A DNA stretch of 8,960 nucleotides, from assembly GCA_023393755.1 (NCBI GenBank), contig JAEXCA010000132.1, forward strand, positions 1 through 8,960, read 5' to 3'. Origin of the DNA: Actinomycetes bacterium. GTDB lineage: Bacteria; Actinomycetota; Actinomycetes; Propionibacteriales; Propionibacteriaceae. Made by a program: the position numbers and the translations under genes. The notes under the pieces are model-generated. The model did no database searches. It was not told where the DNA came from and saw nothing but the letters and a program-made list of their open reading frames with translations. Positions 1 to 5,870 of the stretch are shown piece after piece. Each line of letters opens with the position of its first letter. Position 1 is the first letter of the stretch.

Positions 1-890
1 CCGACACCCCCACCCCCGACCCCACCCCGCCGGAGTCGCCGAGCCCCGTCCCGACCGAGTCGCCGACCCCGGAGCCGGAGCCGACCCCGGAACCGACGCC
101 GACGAGCGAGACCTCCGAGCCACCGGACCTGCCCGTCCCACGGACATGGGACGAGGCCGAGCAGTGGCTGCTCGACAACCCGCTGTACCGCGAGTCGGTG
201 AAGGTCCCGACCAACTGCGCCGTGGCCCGGATCGACATCACCACCGCCGGCGTGCCCGAGCTGGAAGCCCACATCGAGGAACTGCTGGACTGCGCGATGA
301 AGGTGTGGGCCGGGCCGCTGGAGCGCGCCGGTTGGCTGCTGCCGCGCCCCTCGGTCACGGTGTACTCCGAGGCGGTCACCACCGCCTGCGGCACCCTGCC
401 CACCCACAACGCCTACTACTGCTCGGGAGACCAGCGGCTGTACTACGCCACCGACCTGCCGGAGGTGTACGCCTACTACGCGCCGGGGGTGCTCAACAAC
501 GCCTTCATCATCGACACGGTGATGGCCCACGAGTTCGGCCACGCGATTCAGGGACGCACCGGCATCTGGATCGCCTATGCCGCCTTCCGGCAGCGGGCGA
601 AGGACGAAGCCGAGTGGCTGGAGTACTCCCGGCGCTCCGAGGTGCAGGCCGACTGTCTCTCCGGGATGTTCCTCAACGCGGTCGCCAAGGCGACGAAGCT
701 GACCAAGACGGAGCGCAAGGGCATTCCGCAGATCATCGCCGCGCTCGGGGACGACACCCTCGGCGAGCCGGGCAAGCCCGGCGACCACGGCCTGGGCGCC
801 ACCCGCAGCCATTGGGCGGAGACCGGGCTGAAGAGCAAGAAGGCCAGCGCCTGCAACACCTGGACGGCGCCCGCCAAGCAGGTGCGCTGA
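1..890 (+). CDS. Membrane-anchored putative neutral zinc metallopeptidase, copy 1 (5' truncated)
   Basis: The reading frame is open from base 3 to the TGA at 888-890, so the start lies left of the window. The visible protein begins with a Pro/Thr/Glu-rich stalk (about 45 residues, PTPEP-type repeats), followed by the ectodomain, which opens with TWDEAEQWLLDNPLY. The zinc motif HEFGH starts at base 528, inside MAHEFGHAIQ, and a downstream SEVQADC supplies a probable third ligand (the Glu). This matches the putative neutral zinc metallopeptidase family (PF04228, YpfJ-like). Six cysteines (in TNC, LDC, TAC, YYC, ADC and ACNTW) align with those of the two following copies. By analogy with those copies, the missing N-terminus should hold a Pro/Gln-rich cytoplasmic segment and one membrane helix, which would place the catalytic domain outside the cell. 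The GTG at 198 is internal to the conserved domain and is not the start. The substrate is unknown, and peptidase activity is inferred from the motif. Confidence 0.85.
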   Translation, partial: DTPTPDPTPPESPSPVPTESPTPEPEPTPEPTPTSETSEPPDLPVPRTWDEAEQWLLDNPLYRESVKVPTNCAVARIDITTAGVPELEAHIEELLDCAMKVWAGPLERAGWLLPRPSVTVYSEAVTTACGTLPTHNAYYCSGDQRLYYATDLPEVYAYYAPGVLNNAFIIDTVMAHEFGHAIQGRTGIWIAYAAFRQRAKDEAEWLEYSRRSEVQADCLSGMFLNAVAKATKLTKTERKGIPQIIAALGDDTLGEPGKPGDHGLGATRSHWAETGLKSKKASACNTWTAPAKQVR

Positions 891-965
891 CCCCAGGGAA
901 TTACCCCCTCGCTCCACCGGGCACACCCTGTCCGGGATGCCCCGGCCACCGTTACCCTTGTCCGC
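891..965 (+). promoter_or_regulatory. Intergenic promoter region of metallopeptidase copy 2 (leaderless type)
   Basis: This 75-base gap has no Shine-Dalgarno sequence before the GTG at 966. A -10-like hexamer TACCCT lies at 953-958, seven bases before the GTG. That is the spacing expected when transcription starts at the start codon, as is common in actinomycetes. No convincing -35 was found. The gap also holds GAATTACCCCC at 898-908, which recurs before copy 3, and a small hairpin CCGGG-ATGC-CCCGG at 932-945. The promoter call rests on position and on similarity to the copy 3 upstream region. Confidence 0.45.
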
Positions 966-2192
966 GTGACTCAGCAACCGTGGGGACGACAGCAGCCACC
1001 GCAGCGCCCGCCGGCCGGCCAGCCGGCCTGGGGCCAACCGCAGCAGGTCTGGGGCCAGGCTCCCCAGGCCTGGGGCCAGCCGGTCGCACAGCGTCCGGCG
1101 CAGGCCTACCCACCGGTGGCGCAGCCGCCCTACCCGCCGCGGCCGCAACCCGGCTACCCGCAGCCCCAGGGCGTTCCCGGGTACCGGGGGGCTCCCGCCT
1201 ACCAGGGCCAGCCGGGCGGGTACCCGCCGCCCCGGCCCTCCGGCAGCCCGGCCAAGCTGCTGCTGCTCGGGCTGGTCGCCGTGATCGCCGTCGGCTTCTT
1301 CGCGTTCAGCCTGATGAGCTTCCTGAACAGCGACGATCAGGTCACCCCGCAGCCCCTGCCGACCCCCGAGATCGGCGAGACCTCGGCGCCGCCGACCGGG
1401 GTGCCCGAGCCGGACATGAACCCGTCGAACTGGCCCGCCCCGAAGGACGGTCAGGAAGCCGAGCAGTGGCTGGTGAACAACGCGCTCTACCAGCAGTCGG
1501 TGCAGGTTCCGGTCAACTGCACCCTGGGACGGGTGGACGTGGAGACGATCAGCGCGCAGGAGATGGAAACGCACCTCAACACCCTCACCGGCTGCCTGAT
1601 GATGGTGTGGCGGGAGCCCCTGGAGCGGGCCGGGTTCGAGATGCCGCGTCCGCCGGTCACGGTGTACTCCGCGCCGATCACCACCGCCTGCGGGGAGGCC
1701 GAGACCTACAACGCCTTCTACTGCACCCTGGACCAGCGGGTCTACTACGCCATGGACATCCACGAACTCTTCCGCCGCAACGACCCGCACGTGATCGACA
1801 ACGCCTTCCTGCCCGACAACGTGATCGGCCACGAGTTCGGGCACGCGATCCAGGCCCGCACCGGCATCTGGGCTTCCTTCGCCGGCTTCCGTGCCGGCGC
1901 CTCGGAGGAGGGCGCCCTGGAACTCGGCCGACGCAACGAGACCCAGGCCGACTGTTTCGCCGGCGTGTTCCTCAACGCGGTCGCCCAGGCCTCCAGGATG
2001 ACAGCGGACGAACGCGTCGGCCTGGGTGAGATCAGCTACGCGATCGGTGACGACCGGCTCTCCGGGAATCCCAGCGCGGTCGGCGACCACGGCCACGGGG
2101 TGAACCGGCAGTACTGGTTCGAGACCGGCCTCGCCAGCCCTCAGGTGGGGGTCTGCAACACCTGGACGGCGCCCAGCGACCGGGTGCGGTAG
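966..2192 (+). CDS. Membrane-anchored putative neutral zinc metallopeptidase, copy 2
   Basis: This is a complete 408-residue protein. Residues 1-95 are rich in Pro, Gln and Gly with repeated Trp-Gly-Gln steps (AWGQPQQVWGQ) and are predicted cytoplasmic. Residues 98-120 form one hydrophobic helix (LLLLGLVAVIAVGFFAFSL). Residues 121-165 are a Pro-rich stalk, and the remainder is the catalytic ectodomain. HEFGH has its histidines at 289 and 293 and its glutamate at 290. E325 in ETQADC is the likely third zinc ligand. The domain matches the putative neutral zinc metallopeptidase family PF04228. Six cysteines (first at 185, last in VCNTW near the C-terminus) are shared by all three copies and could form three disulfides. 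The GTG at 966 is chosen because copy 3 begins with the same MTQQPWG and because a -10-like hexamer sits seven bases upstream. The topology (N-in, C-out) is inferred. No signal peptidase site is evident, so the protein is probably tethered rather than released. Confidence 0.88.
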   Translation: MTQQPWGRQQPPQRPPAGQPAWGQPQQVWGQAPQAWGQPVAQRPAQAYPPVAQPPYPPRPQPGYPQPQGVPGYRGAPAYQGQPGGYPPPRPSGSPAKLLLLGLVAVIAVGFFAFSLMSFLNSDDQVTPQPLPTPEIGETSAPPTGVPEPDMNPSNWPAPKDGQEAEQWLVNNALYQQSVQVPVNCTLGRVDVETISAQEMETHLNTLTGCLMMVWREPLERAGFEMPRPPVTVYSAPITTACGEAETYNAFYCTLDQRVYYAMDIHELFRRNDPHVIDNAFLPDNVIGHEFGHAIQARTGIWASFAGFRAGASEEGALELGRRNETQADCFAGVFLNAVAQASRMTADERVGLGEISYAIGDDRLSGNPSAVGDHGHGVNRQYWFETGLASPQVGVCNTWTAPSDRVR

Positions 2193-2217
2193 CCACCCGC
2201 GAACCGGGGCCCCGGGT
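2181..2217 (+). terminator. Possible weak stem-loop terminator after copy 2
   Basis: A 6-bp stem CGGGTG/CACCCG (2181-2186 with 2194-2199) has the stop codon of copy 2 in its loop. It is followed by the perfect 12-base palindrome CCGGGGCCCCGG at 2204-2215. No T-run follows, so this would be a U-less actinomycete-type structure at best. GC-rich DNA produces such pairings by chance. Confidence 0.25.
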
Positions 2218-2282
2218 ACGTCCCCAGAATTACCCCCGGCGGACAACGGGTGAATGCACCGCCGTCTCGCTAGCCTGGCGCC
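2193..2282 (+). promoter_or_regulatory. Intergenic promoter region of metallopeptidase copy 3 (leaderless type)
   Basis: This 90-base gap has no Shine-Dalgarno sequence before the GTG at 2283. A -10-like TAGCCT at 2271-2276 lies six bases before the GTG, which fits a leaderless transcript. GAATTACCCCC at 2227-2237 exactly repeats the motif in front of copy 2. The distance from that motif to the -10 hexamer is 33 bases here and 44 bases there. No clear -35 was recognised. Confidence 0.45.
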
Positions 2283-3485
2283 GTGACTCAGCAGCCATGG
2301 GGACAGCAGCCGGTTCAGCGGCCCGGTGGACAGCCGGCGTGGGGGGCTCCGCAACAGCCACAGCCCTGGGGACAGGCGCAGGCTGGCTGGGGCCAGCCGG
2401 TCGTCCAGCAACGCCCACCGCAGGGCTATCAGCAGCCGTACCCACCCCAGGTGCCCTACCAGGGCCCGCCGGTCGGCTATCCGTCCCAGCCACCGCAGCG
2501 GGGCGGCAACCCGCTCCGGCTCCTGCTGCTCGGCGTCGTCGCCGTCCTCGCGGTCGGCTTCTTCGCGTTCAGCCTGATGAACTACCTCAGCACCGACGAA
2601 CAGGCCGGTCCCGGACCCGGACCCGGACCCGGACCCGAGCCGACCAGCCAGGGGCCGACGCCGGAGCCCACTCCCGAACCGACCCCGGTGGAGATCCCCG
2701 ATCCCGACCTGAACCCGCCCGACACGCCGGTGCCGACCACCTGGGAGGAGGTCGACAAGTGGTTGGTGGACAACGCGCTCTACGCCGAGACGCTGCAGGT
2801 GCCGACGAACTGCCCGGCCGACCGGCTGGACGCGACCACCGCCAGCAAGGAACAGCTCCAGGCGCACGTGACCGACCTCACCGCCTGCCTCACCATGGTG
2901 TGGCTGGAGCCGATGGAGCGGGCCGGCTTCCAGATGCCACGGCCGCCGGCGATCGTGTTCGACCAGCCGATCACCACGGCCTGCGGCGACGCCGGCAGCG
3001 GTGACATCTTCTACTGCGGCGGCGACCAGCGGATCTACTACGCCACCGACGCCCCCGGCATCTTCCCGGCCAGCGTCGCCTCCGCCGTCCGCAACCCGTT
3101 CTTCATGGCCAGCGTGATCGCCCACGAGTACGGTCATGCCGTGCAGGCACGGACCGGCATCCTGATCTCGCAGCAGGCGATCCGCTCTCAGTCGGAGAAG
3201 GAGACCGACCTGGAGTTGTCCCGCCGCAAGGAGATGCAGGCCGACTGCTTCGCCGGCGCGTTCCTGCACGCGGTCGCGCAGGCCACCCAGCTCACCGACG
3301 CCGAACACGCGGCGCTGTCCGAGGTCACCTACGCGGTCGGTGACGACATCATCAGCGAGTCTCCGGGCTATGTCGGCGACCACGGCACCGGCGCCGCCCG
3401 GCAGAGCTGGTTCGAGGCCGGGAACGGCTCAGCTCAGGTCAGCACCTGCAACACCTGGACGGCGCCCGCCGACCAGGTGCGCTGA
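2283..3485 (+). CDS. Membrane-anchored putative neutral zinc metallopeptidase, copy 3
   Basis: This is a complete 400-residue paralogue of the two genes before it. The Pro/Gln-rich N-terminus (1-76) has WGQ/WGAP repeats and begins MTQQPWG like copy 2. One membrane helix covers about 78-102 (LRLLLLGVVAVLAVGFFAFS). The stalk contains a Gly-Pro repeat (109-118) followed by PTPEPTPEPTP. The ectodomain carries HEYGH (His281, Glu282, His285), with Glu317 of EMQADC as probable third ligand. The six cysteines of the other copies are conserved, the last in TCNTWTAP near the C-terminus. The zinc motif differs from the other copies only by Tyr for Phe, a conservative change, so the enzyme should be competent. 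The start is the GTG with a -10-like TAGCCT six bases upstream. The gene converges on ispF across 42 bases. Membership of PF04228 is confident, but the biological substrate is unknown. Confidence 0.88.
   Translation: MTQQPWGQQPVQRPGGQPAWGAPQQPQPWGQAQAGWGQPVVQQRPPQGYQQPYPPQVPYQGPPVGYPSQPPQRGGNPLRLLLLGVVAVLAVGFFAFSLMNYLSTDEQAGPGPGPGPGPEPTSQGPTPEPTPEPTPVEIPDPDLNPPDTPVPTTWEEVDKWLVDNALYAETLQVPTNCPADRLDATTASKEQLQAHVTDLTACLTMVWLEPMERAGFQMPRPPAIVFDQPITTACGDAGSGDIFYCGGDQRIYYATDAPGIFPASVASAVRNPFFMASVIAHEYGHAVQARTGILISQQAIRSQSEKETDLELSRRKEMQADCFAGAFLHAVAQATQLTDAEHAALSEVTYAVGDDIISESPGYVGDHGTGAARQSWFEAGNGSAQVSTCNTWTAPADQVR
2607..2636 (+). repeat. Five-unit hexanucleotide repeat encoding a Gly-Pro stalk
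   Basis: Five consecutive units occur: one GGTCCC followed by four identical GGACCC. They encode (Gly-Pro)x5 just outside the membrane helix of copy 3. The other two copies have no such repeat in their stalks. In-frame hexamers can expand or contract by slippage without breaking the gene. Confidence 0.85.
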
Positions 3486-3527
3486 ACCCGAGCCGGAGCG
3501 GGCCGGCCGCCGAGCCCGGCTGGTCGG
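3486..3527. terminator. Convergent junction, possible weak bidirectional hairpin
   Basis: Only 42 bases separate the stop of metallopeptidase copy 3 from the stop of ispF on the other strand. The inverted pair AGCCGG (3491-3496) and CCGGCT (3516-3521) encloses the palindrome GGCCGGCC. This could act as a shared terminator in both directions, but no T-run is present and the base composition favours chance pairings. Confidence 0.25.
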
Positions 3528-4013
3528 CTAACCGTCGGAGGCGACCGCTTCGATCAGGGCGGTGGCGATCGCCGCCACGCCCTCGCCCCGGCCGGTGAGG
3601 CCCAGACCGTCGGTGGTCGTGCCGGACAGGCTGACCGGAGCGCCCACGGCCGCCGACAGCACCCGCTCGGCCTCGGCCCGTCGCGGGGCCAGCCTGGGCC
3701 GGTTGCCGATCACCTGGACGCTGACGTTCACCACCCGGTAGCCGGCCTGCGCCAGCAGCCGGACGGTCTCGGTCAGGAACGACACCCCGGACGCGCCCGC
3801 CCGGGCGGGGTCGTCGGTGCCGAACCGGCTGCCGATGTCTCCCAGGCCGGCCGCCGACAGCAGGGCGTCCACCGCGGCGTGGCAGGCCACATCGCCGTCG
3901 GAGTGGCCGGCCAGCCCGGCCGGTTCGTCCGGGAAGTGCAGGCCCGCCAGGTGCAGCGGAACGCCGTCCGCCAGCACGTGGACGTCCGACCCGATCCCCA
4001 CCCGCAGTGTCAT
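3528..4013 (-). CDS. ispF: 2-C-methyl-D-erythritol 2,4-cyclodiphosphate synthase
   Basis: IspF converts 4-diphosphocytidyl-methylerythritol 2-phosphate to the cyclodiphosphate with loss of CMP, in the MEP isoprenoid pathway in the cytosol. The 161-residue length is normal. Metal ligands D10 and H12 (GIGSDVH) and H45 (in GHSDGDVACHAAVDAL) are present, as are GLGDIG, VQVIGNRP and TTTDGLGLTGRGEG. The wording is of the actinobacterial type. The start is the ATG at 4013, which overlaps the ispD stop as ATGA. The frame runs further upstream, but those residues do not resemble IspF. There is no Shine-Dalgarno sequence of its own, so translation is probably coupled to ispD. The enzyme normally acts as a homotrimer with active sites between subunits. 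Confidence 0.95.
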   Translation of the reverse strand: MTLRVGIGSDVHVLADGVPLHLAGLHFPDEPAGLAGHSDGDVACHAAVDALLSAAGLGDIGSRFGTDDPARAGASGVSFLTETVRLLAQAGYRVVNVSVQVIGNRPRLAPRRAEAERVLSAAVGAPVSLSGTTTDGLGLTGRGEGVAAIATALIEAVASDG

Positions 4014-4777
4014 GACCGGCCGCGCTTGCCCGGCCAGTGCCGCCAGAACCGCCGTCCGGAATGGTGGCCGAACGCCGCCCGGGCCCGCCACATCGCCCGG
4101 GCGATGGTCAGATCCTGCGGTTCGGTGATCTTCAGCGCCAGCGGCGACCCCGGCACCAGCGCGACCCGATGGCCGTAGCGCTCACAGCAGGAGGCGTCGT
4201 CGGTGACCGACACCCCGTCCTGCCGGGCGCGGGCGTGACAGTCCAGCAGGGTCTCCAGCCGGAAGCCCTGCGGGGTCTGCACCGCCCGCAGGGTGGAACG
4301 GTCGATCACCCGCGAGGAGCCCTCCTCCTCGTCGTCGACCACCCGCATGGTGTCGACCACCTTGACCACCGGGACGACCGCCGTCGCACCCGCCTCGACG
4401 GCGGCGATCACCGCTTCGGTGACGTGCGCCGGCACCATCGGACGGACGGCGTCGTGCACCAGCACGATGCTGGCCCGCGCCATCTCCGGGTCGCTGTGCA
4501 GGACCTCGAGCCCGCGGGCCACCGACTCCTGCCTGGTCTCCCCGCCGGTGGTGGTCACGACCGGGATCGGCAGGCCCTCCAGCGCGGCCCGGAACAGGTG
4601 GCCGGTCTTGCCGTTGATCACCACGACCGCGTGGGTGCAGCCACCCGCGGCGAGCGCTTCGACCGACATCGCGACCACCGCGCGGCCGACGATCCGTAGC
4701 GTCGGCTTCGGCTTGGTACCGCCATAGCGCCTGCCCAGTCCGGCAGCGACGATGATGGCGACAACGGGCTCTGGCAC
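4010..4777 (-). CDS. ispD: 2-C-methyl-D-erythritol 4-phosphate cytidylyltransferase
   Basis: IspD transfers CMP from CTP to methylerythritol 4-phosphate, giving CDP-methylerythritol, two steps before IspF in the MEP pathway (IspE acts between them and is not in this window). The protein has 255 residues. The nucleotide-binding motif AAGLGRRYGGTKPK occupies 11-24, VHDAVRP is at 107-113, TPQGF at 168-172, TDDAS at 192-196, and LALKIT holds the expected late lysine (K216). A basic, aromatic tail of about 20 residues (GRRFWRHWPGKRGRS) extends beyond the conserved core. The start is the GTG at 4777, directly before the typical VVAIIVAAG opening. The longer open frame to 5335 is in-frame with antisense-like noise over the regulator gene and is rejected. 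No Shine-Dalgarno sequence precedes the GTG, but a -10-like CATAGT lies seven bases upstream. Confidence 0.94.
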   Translation of the reverse strand: MPEPVVAIIVAAGLGRRYGGTKPKPTLRIVGRAVVAMSVEALAAGGCTHAVVVINGKTGHLFRAALEGLPIPVVTTTGGETRQESVARGLEVLHSDPEMARASIVLVHDAVRPMVPAHVTEAVIAAVEAGATAVVPVVKVVDTMRVVDDEEEGSSRVIDRSTLRAVQTPQGFRLETLLDCHARARQDGVSVTDDASCCERYGHRVALVPGSPLALKITEPQDLTIARAMWRARAAFGHHSGRRFWRHWPGKRGRS

Positions 4778-4830
4778 GGCCCCAACTATGCCACGGTCCC
4801 GGTAGCGGCGGAGCGGATCGCGCGAGGCTG
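4778..4830 (-). promoter_or_regulatory. Possible leaderless promoter of ispD-ispF
   Basis: The 53 bases between the SorC-family gene and ispD have no Shine-Dalgarno sequence before the ispD GTG. On the minus strand a -10-like hexamer CATAGT occupies 4790-4785 and is followed by seven bases and then the GTG. This spacing matches that of the metallopeptidase genes in this window. No good -35 is visible. The gap holds no strong hairpin, so readthrough from the upstream operon is also possible. Confidence 0.35.
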
Positions 4831-5832
4831 CTACCGGTGCCTTCCCACCACCGCGCCATCGGTTCGGCTGAGCAGTTCGGTGGCCAGGATCTCGGCGGCG
4901 AGCTGGCTGTCCACCACCAGGGTCTTGACCACGCCGGACCGCAGCGCCGCCCGGACGCCGCGGGTCTTGTAGACGCCGGCGGCGATGGCCACCACGGAGG
5001 GGATCCGTTCCAGCTGGTCGAGCGTGATGCCGATCACCCGGGTCGCCGTCGGCGGGCCGAGCGGTCGTCCCAGGTCGTCGACGAACCTGCCGCACAGGTC
5101 GCCCGCCGGGGCCGCGGCCTCGACCCGGCGTCGTTCCGCCGTGGTCAGCTTCATCGCGGACAGCACCCGGCTGGTGCTGCGATCGTCCACCGTGCCGATG
5201 CCGACGAACGCGGTGTCCACCCGGCCGGCCCGCTGCAGCGCGTGGGCGATCACCGACTCCTGCAGCAGTGCCGCGCAGGTGGCCGAGGACTCCACCACGG
5301 CGGGCGCCTCCAACCGGTAGGCGCGCCCCCCGCACTTGGCCGCCAGGGCCTGCAGCGAACTGCTGCCATCCGGCCCGGTGTCGAGCGCGGCCATCCCCCC
5401 GACCAGCGGGAACAGTTCCAGGTCGCGACGCCCGGGCGGCAGGTCCACCATCTCCACGAACCGGCCGACGGCCGTTCCCCAGCTCAACCCGACCCGGCGC
5501 AGGTCGTCCACCCGTTCGGCGAACAGCCGGGCCGCCAGGATCGCGGTGGCGTCGATCGGCAGCACCCCGTCCGGGACGGTCGCCACCCAGGCCTGTGCCA
5601 GCCCGAACCGCGCCACCAGCGCGGTCTCCAGGTCAGGCTCCCGCCGCACCACCTGACGAGGGTCGTGGACGGTGATGTGGACGATGCCCTGCTCGCGGGC
5701 CGCGGCCAGCACCCGCGAGACGGAGGATCCCGACAGGCCCAACAGGCCGGCCACCTCCTGCTGCGAACGGCCTTCCTCGTAGTACAGCCGGGCCGCCCGC
5801 ACCAGCAGATCGAGCGAGCGTGGCGATGGCAC
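4831..5832 (-). CDS. SorC-family sugar-responsive transcriptional regulator
   Basis: The 333-residue protein is the usual size for the family. An N-terminal helix-turn-helix (about residues 22-48: RSQQEVAGLLGLSGSSVSRV) is followed by the SorC/DeoR-type phosphosugar-binding domain (PF04198). Recognisable parts of that domain are SWGTAVGRF, PLVGGMAALDTG, VGIGTVDD, AAGVYKTRGVRAAL and TLVVDSQLA near the C-terminus. Such regulators bind DNA as oligomers and respond to a phosphorylated sugar made by the transporter or catabolic enzymes they control. The gene starts 38 bases after the PTS IIA gene in the same direction, so it most likely controls that PTS operon and its own expression. The GTG at 5832 is chosen because GGGGGGAG lies five bases before it. 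The operator would be expected at the operon promoter, which is outside the window. The true inducer cannot be named from sequence. Confidence 0.9.
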   Translation of the reverse strand: MPSPRSLDLLVRAARLYYEEGRSQQEVAGLLGLSGSSVSRVLAAAREQGIVHITVHDPRQVVRREPDLETALVARFGLAQAWVATVPDGVLPIDATAILAARLFAERVDDLRRVGLSWGTAVGRFVEMVDLPPGRRDLELFPLVGGMAALDTGPDGSSSLQALAAKCGGRAYRLEAPAVVESSATCAALLQESVIAHALQRAGRVDTAFVGIGTVDDRSTSRVLSAMKLTTAERRRVEAAAPAGDLCGRFVDDLGRPLGPPTATRVIGITLDQLERIPSVVAIAAGVYKTRGVRAALRSGVVKTLVVDSQLAAEILATELLSRTDGAVVGRHR

Positions 5833-5837
5833 TCCTA

Positions 5838-5845
5838 CTCCCCCC
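5838..5845 (-). promoter_or_regulatory. Ribosome binding site of the SorC-family gene
   Basis: GGGGGGAG on the minus strand lies five bases before the GTG at 5832, inside the 38-base gap after the IIA gene. It fixes the start of the regulator. Confidence 0.6.
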
Positions 5846-5870
5846 GTTCCGGCCGGGCAGGCACGCGCCC

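Noticed and set aside
146..2029. 627-codon open frame on the + strand spanning metallopeptidase copies 1 and 2
   Set aside because: It is a shifted-frame shadow of GC-rich coding DNA. The translation is an Arg/Gly/Pro-rich low-complexity string with no domain, and it overlaps two clear genes.
2607..2700. Repeats in the stalk of copy 3 as a possible CRISPR or regulatory array
   Set aside because: The units are contiguous, have no spacers, and stay in frame within a coding sequence, giving a Gly-Pro and Pro-Thr-Glu stalk.
3486..3527. Strong intrinsic terminator at the convergent junction
   Set aside because: Only a 6-bp inverted pair with a long loop and no T-run is present, so it is kept only as a weak candidate.
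4778..5335. Upstream in-frame extension of ispD
   Set aside because: The extension overlaps the SorC-family gene in another frame and resembles no IspD. The domain begins directly at the GTG at 4777.
5833..5870. Possible SorC operator in the gap between IIA and the regulator
   Set aside because: No inverted repeat or promoter-like element was found there. The gap is explained by the ribosome binding site of the regulator.
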